Source: Sphingosinicella sp942492965
GTDB lineage: Bacteria > Pseudomonadota > Alphaproteobacteria > Sphingomonadales > Sphingomonadaceae
Assembly: GCA_942492965.1 (NCBI GenBank)
Contig: OW818656.1
Span: 1,116,001-1,180,000 of the forward strand
Direction of reading: 5' to 3'
DNA: 64,000 nucleotides
The notes under the pieces are model-generated. The model worked only from the letters and a program-made list of their open reading frames with translations. It was not told where the DNA came from and did no database searches. The position numbers and the translations under genes were made by a program. Below, in pieces: positions 43,688 to 50,998 of this stretch (position 1 is the first letter of the stretch; each line of letters starts with the position of its first letter).

Positions 43688-44905
43688 TCAGACGATCACA
43701 CCCCGCGGCACGGGCTTGCCAAACATATAGGCAGCCTGCGCGGCATAGACCGGCTCGTCCACGTTGCAGGCGTGACACATCGCGACCGACATATCGCGAT
43801 AGAAGCGCTGGATCGGACTCGATGTGCGGGCCACGTTTCCGCCAACGTTGGCAAACACGTTGTGTGCCGCCTCTGCTGCTCGCCGTACCGCACGGACCTG
43901 GTTTCGGCGGGCCTCATGCTGCATCGCATTGGGAACCGTACCGCCCGACATGGCGATGTCGTAGGCCTGTTTCAGTCCGTCCAGCAGGTGCAGGCGCGAG
44001 GCCGCGATATCCGCCAGCGCAGAGCCGAGCGCCGCCATCTGGTATGGGTTATCGATCGACTTTATTCCCCCGCGGTTGACCCGGCCTTCCGCATATTCCT
44101 GATAGCGACGAACCACGCCTTCCGCGATCCCGATGGTTGATGCCGAAATCACGCCGGGAAAGAGATAATCGAACGGCACTTCATAGAGCGGGGCATGAGG
44201 TTGATTGGCGCGATGGTAGTCCCGGTTATTGAGCTTCTGGACATTGATGGCGCGATAATCGGGCACGAAGACGTCTTTCGCCTCAATATCCTTTGATCCC
44301 GTCCCCCGCAGGCCCATCGTGTCCCAGCTGTCTTCGTGGATCACGTAGCTGCTGCGCGGCATGATGAAATGATGCGGCTCGGTAAACGCCCCGGAACCCG
44401 CTTTGGTTTCTCCCAGACCACCCACGACAGCCCATTCGCAATAATCGGTGCCGGAGGAGAACGGCCAGCGTCCGGTCAGCTGCCAGCCGCCTTCCACGCG
44501 GCGTGCCTGCCCCAGCATCGCATAGGGCGAGGCGGTCCAGGTATCGACATCCTTGCCCCACACCTCTTCCTGCAAGCGGGGGTCGGTCTGTGCGAATTCG
44601 AACGAGTGCAACCCGACGACGCCGCCGACCCAGCCCGCGGAAGGTGCGTTAGCGGCGAGGTCCATGATCAGCCGCGCGAATTCCACGGGGTCGCCTTCCA
44701 GGCCACCGTATTTACGCGGCTGAAAAATGCGGATGATCCCGCTGTCGCGCAGGATCGCGTGGGTCCTGGGAGTCAATTTGCCCAGATCATCACATGCCGT
44801 CGAATCCTCAGCGAGGATCGGCATGGCGGCCTCGATCCGGCGCCGGACATCGGCAATGGTGGTCACTCCAGCGACTTCCGCGACTGCGGCTTTCGAAAGC
44901 TGCAT
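43688..44905 (-). CDS. flavin-dependent monooxygenase, HsaA/HpaH-type oxygenase component
   Basis: The 405-residue protein has an acyl-CoA-dehydrogenase fold without the usual catalytic region: AAMPILAEDSTACDDLGKLTPRTHAILRDSGIIRIFQPRKYGG, WTASPYAMLGQARRVEGGWQLTGRWPFSSGTDYCEWAVVGG and LGSALADIAASRLHLLDGL. It matches the two-component monooxygenases that take reduced flavin to ortho-hydroxylate phenols (HsaA, C2 of 4-HPA hydroxylase). The flavin reductase partner is absent here. It lies just downstream of the extradiol dioxygenase that would use its catechol product. Confidence 0.88.
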   Translation of the reverse strand: MQLSKAAVAEVAGVTTIADVRRRIEAAMPILAEDSTACDDLGKLTPRTHAILRDSGIIRIFQPRKYGGLEGDPVEFARLIMDLAANAPSAGWVGGVVGLHSFEFAQTDPRLQEEVWGKDVDTWTASPYAMLGQARRVEGGWQLTGRWPFSSGTDYCEWAVVGGLGETKAGSGAFTEPHHFIMPRSSYVIHEDSWDTMGLRGTGSKDIEAKDVFVPDYRAINVQKLNNRDYHRANQPHAPLYEVPFDYLFPGVISASTIGIAEGVVRRYQEYAEGRVNRGGIKSIDNPYQMAALGSALADIAASRLHLLDGLKQAYDIAMSGGTVPNAMQHEARRNQVRAVRRAAEAAHNVFANVGGNVARTSSPIQRFYRDMSVAMCHACNVDEPVYAAQAAYMFGKPVPRGVIV

Positions 44906-44987
44906 TTTTCTATCCTCTTGATCCAAGGCCAATGTCCGGCCGTTTTCAATTCTACGGATTTGCCGGAACACCCCGGCGCCGATTGCT

Positions 44988-45878
44988 TCAACTTCCGATA
45001 ATCATCGCGGGCGGCAGGTCGGGGCGCAGTTCCTTGTGTCCCCAGATCGACGTGCGAGAGTAGGTTTTCGGTTCCCACAGATCGTCGATGGCGATGCCGC
45101 CATACCCGTATTCGATCCGCAGGACCGACGGCGAATAGATGTAGGCCGATACCATCCGATCGTTGGTGTGGCAGCCGAGCGACTTGCTGACCGGCACATC
45201 GTGCTCGGCGCAGCGGTCCACCGCGATCCCGACGTCGTGGAGCGAATTCACCTCCAGCATCAGGTGATGCGCGCCGCGAAGGCCCGGTGCCGGGCTACCG
45301 ATCGCGAGCGAATGGTGGCGCCCGTTGCAGTGGTAGAACAGCAACTCGCGCGTCCCGTCCGTCACGCAGTCCGACATGTGGAACCCCATAGCTTCGCGAT
45401 AGAAGCGATCTGCCGCGTGCAAATCCGGCACCAGCAGCACGATATGGCCCATGCCCTGATCGCCGGTGCTGAAACCACGCATCGGCCTGCCGGGCGTGAA
45501 AGTGCCGGGGGATACGAACTGGCCCCAGGCGAGCTCGTGGCGAAAGCCCATGGGGTCGACGAACCAGTAATAGCCCGCAACCCGCCGCTGCGCCGCTTCA
45601 TCCGCATTCGCCTTATGCAGCACCGGTCCGTTGGCCTCGATCACGGCCTTCAGATCCAGCACCTCACGTTCACCGGAGAGAATCCAGCCGATGTAGGCAA
45701 TGTCGTTATGGACTCCGGGGTGAACCCACAGGCGGCAATCCGCGTCGTCCATGCGGAAACGGGCTGCCCCATCCGCGCCGTCCTCGATCAGGTGAAGTCC
45801 CAGAATGTTGGACCCGAAGGCCCGCCACTCGGTCACGGCGGGCGTGACCAGCCCAAGATAAGCCATCGACCGAATCAT
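44988..45878 (-). CDS. type I extradiol dioxygenase (BphC/HsaC-like)
   Basis: The 296-residue protein has two vicinal-oxygen-chelate domains. Iron ligands are visible as H145 (GMGHIVLLVPD), H205 (GAHHLMLEV) and E256 (LRIEYGYGG), with the catalytic His in NGRHHSLAI. This matches 2,3-dihydroxybiphenyl and steroid 4,5-extradiol enzymes. First gene of a five-gene minus-strand operon. It should make the substrate of the meta-cleavage hydrolase at 33678. Confidence 0.92.
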   Translation of the reverse strand: MIRSMAYLGLVTPAVTEWRAFGSNILGLHLIEDGADGAARFRMDDADCRLWVHPGVHNDIAYIGWILSGEREVLDLKAVIEANGPVLHKANADEAAQRRVAGYYWFVDPMGFRHELAWGQFVSPGTFTPGRPMRGFSTGDQGMGHIVLLVPDLHAADRFYREAMGFHMSDCVTDGTRELLFYHCNGRHHSLAIGSPAPGLRGAHHLMLEVNSLHDVGIAVDRCAEHDVPVSKSLGCHTNDRMVSAYIYSPSVLRIEYGYGGIAIDDLWEPKTYSRTSIWGHKELRPDLPPAMIIGS

Positions 45879-45906
45879 TTTTGGTTCCTCCCTGAATAAA
45901 CACTAC

Positions 45907-45926
45907 TCTAGATTTATGATTCTAGA
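45907..45926 (-). promoter_or_regulatory. paired TCTAGA palindromes upstream of ring-cleavage operon
   Basis: TCTAGA (45907-45912) and TCTAGA (45921-45926) flank TTTATGAT, 29 nt before the extradiol dioxygenase start. Possible operator. A single TCTAGA also lies at 53609-53614 upstream of the TBDR gene. The remainder of 45879-46026 shows no gene. Confidence 0.35.
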
Positions 45927-46026
45927 AAATGAAAATTGGAGTCCTGCATCTGTCTCCATCGAACGCACTTTCCCCGCAACCGTGCACGGGATGGGATCAG
46001 CACAAGATATTGAAGTTGACGGTTTA

Positions 46027-46323
46027 TTAGCTCACGGTCGGAATCGGCGCCGTCACACCTTGCAGCGCCGGATCGCCCGGAAAAGCATCGTTCAGGACTT
46101 TCTGGCAGACCTTTGTCTTGGGCGAAGGATCGGCGCTTATGATTGCGCGGATATCGTCGAACTCAACCCCGACAGCAGCCTGGCGTTCGGCCTGCGCCTT
46201 GCCCAGCCCGGCGTTGTAATAATAGTCCCAATACATCGCACAGCGACTCTCGGGCGGCAGGTCGCCCTCTTTGCAGCCGGCAAACAATAGCACCAGAACC
46301 GCCGAAGGCAGAACGATCTTCAT
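46027..46323 (-). CDS. small lipoprotein, unknown function
   Basis: The 98-residue protein has a type II signal and lipobox (VLVLLFAGC, Cys at about 17). The mature part is short and acidic/polar with two further Cys (RCAMYW, KVCQKVL), perhaps one disulfide. Last gene of the tight operon from 47976 to 46027. Not a known family to me. Probably anchored in the outer or inner membrane, facing the periplasm. Confidence 0.7.
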   Translation of the reverse strand: MKIVLPSAVLVLLFAGCKEGDLPPESRCAMYWDYYYNAGLGKAQAERQAAVGVEFDDIRAIISADPSPKTKVCQKVLNDAFPGDPALQGVTAPIPTVS

Positions 46324-46326
46324 GGC

Positions 46327-46524
46327 CTACCGCCTTTCGCCTTCAGCGGACCTCGCCCCACGCCACAGGTAGAACGCCAGCCCCGCCCATGCGATAATCA
46401 GCGAGAAGATGTCGTAGAACCGCAGCGGGCGGTACACCGCATAGCCGAGACCGGTCGAACCGACGAACACCGCCAGGCTGAGCACGACGCACGCAATGAT
46501 TGCGATGAATTCCGGTTTGCGCAT
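46327..46524 (-). CDS. small two-helix membrane protein
   Basis: The 65-residue protein has two hydrophobic stretches (IIACVVLSLAVFVGSTGL and FSLIIAWAGLAFYLW) and a basic tail. Its ATG overlaps the DoxX-like stop by one base (TGATG) and its stop is 3 nt before the lipoprotein start, which supports it being a real gene. No recognised family. Confidence 0.68.
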   Translation of the reverse strand: MRKPEFIAIIACVVLSLAVFVGSTGLGYAVYRPLRFYDIFSLIIAWAGLAFYLWRGARSAEGERR

Positions 46525-47000
46525 CACAGCCCCCCTTCCGCGCGGATCTTTTCCGCATAATTTTCTCTGTAAGCGCGGCCAGAATTCCAAAGCCACAGCG
46601 GTTCCAGCCGCGGCTTGAGCGCCGCCCCCAGATAGCCGCTGTAAGCCAGCAGCAGAACGCCGTTCAGGAACAGTTCCTGCGGCCCGGTGAACAGCTGGCG
46701 CGGCGTCGCGACGATGAAGGTGTTCAGCCAGAAAATATTGACCGTTGCCGGCATTTCCAGAATCAGCGCGAGCAGCACGAAACGGTTGGTCAGCAACATG
46801 ATGCCGAACACGAACTCCATGTACTTTACCGCCTGATACAGACCGATTGCCGCGTTCGCTGCAGCCCACTCCCCGCCAATCCCGGGAATTTCCGGAACAT
46901 AGCCGGTCAGGATGTAGCGGCCGCCGGAAAACAGCAGATGCGCCCCGAAGAAAAGGCGTATCCATGTTATGATGTAGAACATGGCTTTGTTCTGGGTCAC
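46524..47000 (-). CDS. DoxX-like membrane protein B
   Basis: The 158-residue protein has about four membrane segments: IRLFFGAHLLFSGGRYILTG, KYMEFVFGIMLLTNRFVLLA, LEMPATVNIFWLNTFIV and QELFLNGVLLLAYSGYLGAAL. It is clearly paralogous to the plus-strand protein at 48179 and less so to 47003. GTG 47000 is preferred over ATG 46982 because GGGGAGAG precedes it. DoxX-type proteins are linked to quinone or thiol redox in some systems, but no role can be assigned here. Confidence 0.75.
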   Translation of the reverse strand: MTQNKAMFYIITWIRLFFGAHLLFSGGRYILTGYVPEIPGIGGEWAAANAAIGLYQAVKYMEFVFGIMLLTNRFVLLALILEMPATVNIFWLNTFIVATPRQLFTGPQELFLNGVLLLAYSGYLGAALKPRLEPLWLWNSGRAYRENYAEKIRAEGGL

Positions 47001-47002
47001 AC

Positions 47003-47527
47003 TCACTCTCCCCTGAAACTGCCGGCGGGCGCCGAGCGCAGTGAAAGCATCGGCAGATAATAACGCACATAAGCCAGCGCGATGATGACGTTCATGTAGA
47101 GGCATGAAACGCCCATATAGGTCGGGTCGAACAGCCGGTCCGTGCGTAGATTGAGGAATACCGCGTTGTAGAACACGACTGCCGAGACCGGCAGCAGCAG
47201 CAAGGTTGCGGCCGGCACGAACACGCCGAAGATCAGACAAAGGCCGCCGATGATTTCGACTGTCTTCACAAAATCGAACAGCCCCACCTCCACCATCGTG
47301 ACCAGCAATTGGTTGGAAGCCGGCAAAGTGCCGAATGGCTGTGGAAATGCGGGGGGCAACCCGAATTCCGGCGCCCAGTAGCTATACCCGCTGTTGAGCA
47401 TCCATGCTCCAAGGAACAGGCGCATGAGCGTTATCACAGCCCACCAGAGCGTTCCGGCGTTGAGCGCGATTTGCACGCGGTCGCCCGATGCGATCTGGCG
47501 GGTAATGCGGCCGTCTTCCTGATCCAC
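47003..47527 (-). CDS. DoxX-like membrane protein A
   Basis: The 174-residue protein has four membrane segments: LWWAVITLMRLFLGAWMLNSGYSYW, FDFVKTVEIIGGLCLIFGVFV, TLLLLPVSAVVFYNAVFLNL and SCLYMNVIIALAYVRYYLPM, in a DoxX-like arrangement. It starts at GTG 47527 after GGGGGAGG and ends 2 nt before the next start. Sits between an anchored SnoaL-like protein and a second DoxX-like protein, suggesting a membrane complex. Confidence 0.75.
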   Translation of the reverse strand: MDQEDGRITRQIASGDRVQIALNAGTLWWAVITLMRLFLGAWMLNSGYSYWAPEFGLPPAFPQPFGTLPASNQLLVTMVEVGLFDFVKTVEIIGGLCLIFGVFVPAATLLLLPVSAVVFYNAVFLNLRTDRLFDPTYMGVSCLYMNVIIALAYVRYYLPMLSLRSAPAGSFRGE

Positions 47528-47541
47528 GCTGCCTCCCCCGC

Positions 47542-47976
47542 CTACTGTGCGAACGTTGTCAGATAACGGTCCCGGCGAACGATCCTGCCGTCCTTGACCC
47601 GGAAGACATCGATCGCGTCCACCGCCGGTTCGCCGTGCGCGGGCATCATGCGGTGAACCACCGCAACGGTCATGCCCTGCGCGATGATTTCACGCACTTC
47701 ATGGGGCACCGGGGCGCCATCGGCGCGATCCTGCGCGGTTGCCGCGTTGTCGACCGCGTCCTTCGCGAAATAGGTTCTGTGCGCCGCTGCGCCCTGCCCC
47801 TTGGCATAGGTTTCATCCATGAACTCGCGGACAATCTGCTGCGGCAGCTTGCCTACGCCCGGCGCGGTCCAGTCCCAGCGCGGGTTATAGTGCATGGTGT
47901 AGTAGACGGCGACGGTGAACAGGAGCCCGATCCCGATCGACAACAGCTTCAGGCTGCTCCGGCTCGCCGTTATCAT
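47542..47976 (-). CDS. membrane-anchored SnoaL/NTF2-like protein
   Basis: The 144-residue protein has one N-terminal membrane helix (LKLLSIGIGLLFTVAVYYTM) followed by an NTF2-like domain (VREFMDETYAKGQGAAAHRTYFAKDAVDNAA, VVHRMMPAHGEPAVDAIDVFRVKDGRIVRRDRYL). A strong GGGAGGGAGG precedes ATG 47976. First gene of the five-gene DoxX operon. The soluble part should face the periplasm if the helix is a simple anchor. A related exported protein is encoded divergently at 48832. Confidence 0.75.
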   Translation of the reverse strand: MITASRSSLKLLSIGIGLLFTVAVYYTMHYNPRWDWTAPGVGKLPQQIVREFMDETYAKGQGAAAHRTYFAKDAVDNAATAQDRADGAPVPHEVREIIAQGMTVAVVHRMMPAHGEPAVDAIDVFRVKDGRIVRRDRYLTTFAQ

Positions 47977-48087
47977 ATCCCTCCCTCCCCATCTTCGGTC
48001 ATCATTGCCCATGCTCCGTGCGGCAATGTTTATTATGGCACTGCGTAGCATCAATACGAACCCACGATAAATGGCCGTGCCCGCTCA

Positions 48088-48104
48088 TGTCCGAAAGTCG
48101 GACG
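48088..48104. promoter_or_regulatory. 17-bp dyad, copy 3 (TGTCCG class)
   Basis: TGTCCGAAAGTCGGACG, two mismatches from copy 1 at 34541. It lies between the two divergent DoxX/SnoaL operons, 75 nt from the plus-strand start and 112 nt from the minus-strand start. Confidence 0.65.
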
Positions 48105-48178
48105 CCGCAGCCATTCCGCTTTGCCGAGGCCGGTTCATTGTCCACCCTCAAGCGCAACCAAGATGGGGGGAGGGAATC

Positions 48179-48835
48179 GTGCGGTCGACAACGTTTCAGT
48201 GGCAGTTTGTCACGTTCTTCCGAATTCTCTTCGCCAGCCACCTGCTCTACTCGGGCGGCGCCTATATCTTTTTCGGTTGGGTGCCCTCCGCTTTCCATAA
48301 CCCGGCCTCCCCGGTCGGCCATTTCATGGTCGAGCTGGACAAGATCGGCCTGTATCCGATGGTCAAGTACATCGAATTCACCCTGGGCCTTCTAGCGCTC
48401 TCCAATCGCTTCACGCCGCTGGCGGCCGTGATGGAGTTCCCCATCACGATCATGATCGCTTACCTCAACATCTTCGTGGAAGGCCCGTTGGCGGCTCGGC
48501 ATTACTACACGGGTATTCAGGAACTGGTGATCAACGGCGCGGTTCTGCTCGGTTACGGCGCCTATTATCGTTCGATGCTGGGTATGCGCAATCAACCGCG
48601 CTGGCTCTGGGAGGTGCCGGAGAGCACGCCCGCACCCTCCGCCGCACTGCAGCCCGGCAACGGCGCGCTACCGATCTGGCTTTTCTTCCTGGGTTTCATG
48701 GCGATCGTGATGGCGGCATCGTGGTTCATGGGCGCCGCCGACCGTCGCCTGCCACCGCGTGACTGGCTACCGCCGCTGCTGTCGTTCGTCGTAATGCTCG
48801 GGCTGCAACGCTTTAACCGGGAAGGCCGCTCGTGA
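48179..48835 (+). CDS. DoxX-like membrane protein C
   Basis: The 218-residue protein has four DoxX-like segments (FRILFASHLLYSGGAYIFFG, KYIEFTLGLLALSNRFTPLA, MEFPITIMIAYLNIFVEG, GIQELVINGAVLLGYGAYY) plus two extra C-terminal helices (LPIWLFFLGFMAIVMAASWF, LPPLLSFVVMLGLQ). It aligns along its first 150 residues with the divergent protein at 46524 (shared KYxEF, SGGxYI, NRF, QEL.NG, WLW). GTG 48179 follows GGGGGGAGGGA and the stop overlaps the next start (GTGA). Confidence 0.75.
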   Translation: MRSTTFQWQFVTFFRILFASHLLYSGGAYIFFGWVPSAFHNPASPVGHFMVELDKIGLYPMVKYIEFTLGLLALSNRFTPLAAVMEFPITIMIAYLNIFVEGPLAARHYYTGIQELVINGAVLLGYGAYYRSMLGMRNQPRWLWEVPESTPAPSAALQPGNGALPIWLFFLGFMAIVMAASWFMGAADRRLPPRDWLPPLLSFVVMLGLQRFNREGRS

Positions 48836-49419
48836 AGGGATCATCCAAACAAACAACCGTCAGTCGGCGCGATCTGGCTCTCTACGGTCTCAGCGCAGCT
48901 GCCACGGCGACACTTGTCCCGGCCTCTGCGACGGCGAAAGCCCGGCATGGTGAAAGCGCGCTGGTGCTTGAGGATCGTATCGCAATCGAGGATTTGTTCA
49001 CCCGTTACCTGTGGTCCTACGACTGCACAGACGAGGAGGAGTTCCTGTCGCTGTTCACGGACGATGCCTTGGTCGTTGGGAAAAGCACGCGTTATCAAGG
49101 CAAGCCCGAGATTCTCGGCTGGTTCCGCTATCTGATCGCCATGCGCGAACGCGAGGGCGACGATATCTGGATGCACGAAGCGGGACAGTTCCGCTTCATG
49201 AGCGCCGGACAAGCCTGTCTCGTCTATGCCTATGCCACCCATTTCAACAGCAACTCGGCCAAGGCGGCGCGCGGCGTGCGCAGCCTCGGCTATTTCGCGT
49301 GCGAATGCGTGAAAGGGCACGGCGGCTGGCAGTTCCTTCGCTTCAGCATCTCCCCGTGGGACCGAACGCGGTTGCCGTGGAAAAAGCCGCTTCCATGGGA
49401 AGACGCACCGCCATCCTGA
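48832..49419 (+). CDS. exported SnoaL-like protein with Tat-type signal
   Basis: The 195-residue protein has a twin-arginine leader (VSRRDLALYGLSAAATATLVPASATAKA) then a SnoaL_4-like domain: EDRIAIEDLFTRYLWSYDCTDEEEFLSLFTDDALVVG, QGKPEILGWFRYLIAMRE, WMHEAGQFRFMSAGQACLVYAYATHF. Such domains occur in polyketide cyclases, hydratases and small ring-acting enzymes. Translationally coupled to DoxX-like protein C. Tat export implies folding, possibly with a cofactor, before export. Confidence 0.78.
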   Translation: MKGSSKQTTVSRRDLALYGLSAAATATLVPASATAKARHGESALVLEDRIAIEDLFTRYLWSYDCTDEEEFLSLFTDDALVVGKSTRYQGKPEILGWFRYLIAMREREGDDIWMHEAGQFRFMSAGQACLVYAYATHFNSNSAKAARGVRSLGYFACECVKGHGGWQFLRFSISPWDRTRLPWKKPLPWEDAPPS

Positions 49420-49432
49420 CCGGCTGGCGGAC

Positions 49433-50923
49433 TCAGGACATGGCGGCGGTCAACTGCGCAACATCGCCAAGGCCGTCTACGCCGTCCAGCAACGCACGCA
49501 GGTGTGCGCGCCGCGAGGGCTCAATACCCGCATAGTCCAGGCAATCATCGAACTTCTTCGCCGCTTCGGCGGGACTCATCGGCACTTGCGGATCCCCCTT
49601 CGCGGCAGCGACATGTCGGCGCACGGTTCGGCCGTCGCTGGTCGTTACCTCGACCACCGCCTGACCCGGCCCACCAGCAGGATTGGCCAGGCTTTGGTCC
49701 TCAACGGTCTCAACGCGGGCGGCCATTGCCCGCACATCCGGGCGCGTCAAGGCCTGCGGCGTGAAATGCCCGATGCCAACCTTGCCATCAGTGAGTGCCG
49801 CCGCAACGACCCAAGGAATGCTGAACTGCGCCTCAACCGTTGTCGCCGGCTGCCGCTTGCGCTCGATCGGAGCGCTCAGGAAGCTCCATTCGGCAGGGCC
49901 GTTTCGGATCACGATGCGTTTGATTCCCACCGTGCGCGATCCCAGCGCGTCAGCGATCTGCAGCGCCGCATCGGCGGACGTGTGCGATCCCCGGCAAGAT
50001 GGCCACGGCTTGAACGACATGGCCGCGCCGGGGAATTCGGCACCGAGCCCATCCAGCAGCAGCGCACGGGAATAGTTGCCCTTGTGATACTGGCTGAACC
50101 ATCCTTTCGCGCCTTCAAGGATGTCGCGCGGACCAGTCACGCCTCTGGCCGCCAGCCGCGCCGCCATGATCCCGGCGGCGGATGCAAAGCCCGGCCCCAT
50201 TCGCTTGGTCAGCGCTCCATCGATATGGGACTGCGCGTTGCCCGCCGCCTGATGACAGGCAATGCCCACGGCATGGATCAGCTGATCGCGGTTCAGCTGC
50301 ATCAGCCGTCCGGCCACCAGTGCGGATGAGAGATAGCCGATTAATGTCGTATTGTGCCAGCCGATCGCAAAGCCGTCGACGCCCGGTTGGCCAGCGATCG
50401 AGACGCGGCACGCGACGTCATTCGCCAAAGTCGCCGTAGCCAGCAGCTGCTTGCCGCTGACATTCCCGATCATGTCCGCCACCGCAAGCGCGGCGGGGAA
50501 AATAATCGCGGAGGGGTGGAGAAACCCCGGACCGAATGTGTCGTCATATTCCAGCGCGTGCACCATCACGGCGTTGATGCGCGCGGCATCATGACTGGGC
50601 AGCCGCAGCCCGCTGCCCCATGCAACGCTTTCGCCCTTGCCGCCGATCGTTGCCGCAAGCTCCAGCAACTCCCGCACGCCTCTTTCCTTGCGGCCCGCCA
50701 GCGCGACGCCGACCGTATCCAGCAACTGCGCCCGTGTCGTATTCAGCGCGTGGGTTGGAAGCTTATCGAGACGCGTCTGCAGCATGTGCAGGGCAAGCGG
50801 CACGATGGCGTCATCCTGTGCCGTGTTGCCAGACAGCCCCATGTCCGTGGTCGCGTGTGCTGCCCCAGATGCCACGGCGCCGCTCGACAGGATCGAACCC
50901 ATGAACATACGGCGATCCAGCAT
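49433..50923 (-). CDS. MmgE/PrpD-family protein with apparent export signal
   Basis: The 496-residue protein begins MLDRRMFMGSILSSGAVASGAAHA, a Tat-like leader, followed by the PrpD fold: RAQLLDTVGVALAGRKE, NAVMVHALEYDDTFGPGFLHPSAIIFPAALAVAD, GIACHQAAGNAQ, SFKPWPSCRGSHTSADAAL. Characterised members are cytoplasmic 2-methylcitrate dehydratases and cis-aconitate decarboxylase, so export is unusual. GGAGAG precedes ATG 50923. Substrate unknown; possibly a dehydration in the aromatic pathway. Confidence 0.83.
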   Translation of the reverse strand: MLDRRMFMGSILSSGAVASGAAHATTDMGLSGNTAQDDAIVPLALHMLQTRLDKLPTHALNTTRAQLLDTVGVALAGRKERGVRELLELAATIGGKGESVAWGSGLRLPSHDAARINAVMVHALEYDDTFGPGFLHPSAIIFPAALAVADMIGNVSGKQLLATATLANDVACRVSIAGQPGVDGFAIGWHNTTLIGYLSSALVAGRLMQLNRDQLIHAVGIACHQAAGNAQSHIDGALTKRMGPGFASAAGIMAARLAARGVTGPRDILEGAKGWFSQYHKGNYSRALLLDGLGAEFPGAAMSFKPWPSCRGSHTSADAALQIADALGSRTVGIKRIVIRNGPAEWSFLSAPIERKRQPATTVEAQFSIPWVVAAALTDGKVGIGHFTPQALTRPDVRAMAARVETVEDQSLANPAGGPGQAVVEVTTSDGRTVRRHVAAAKGDPQVPMSPAEAAKKFDDCLDYAGIEPSRRAHLRALLDGVDGLGDVAQLTAAMS

Positions 50924-50946
50924 AGCTCTCTCCGGCAAGTACGAAA

Positions 50947-50978
50947 AAAGGGCGAGACTGCAAAAAGTCCCGCCCTTT
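50947..50978 (-). terminator. rho-independent terminator after TBDR
   Basis: AAAGGGCGAGACT (50947-50959) pairs with AGTCCCGCCCTTT (50966-50978) with one mismatch. On the minus strand it is followed by TTTTTTCGT. It lies between the TBDR stop and the PrpD-family start, only 23 nt from the latter. Confidence 0.8.
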
Positions 50979-50998
50979 CGTTGTTCGGGTTTGGCCGA

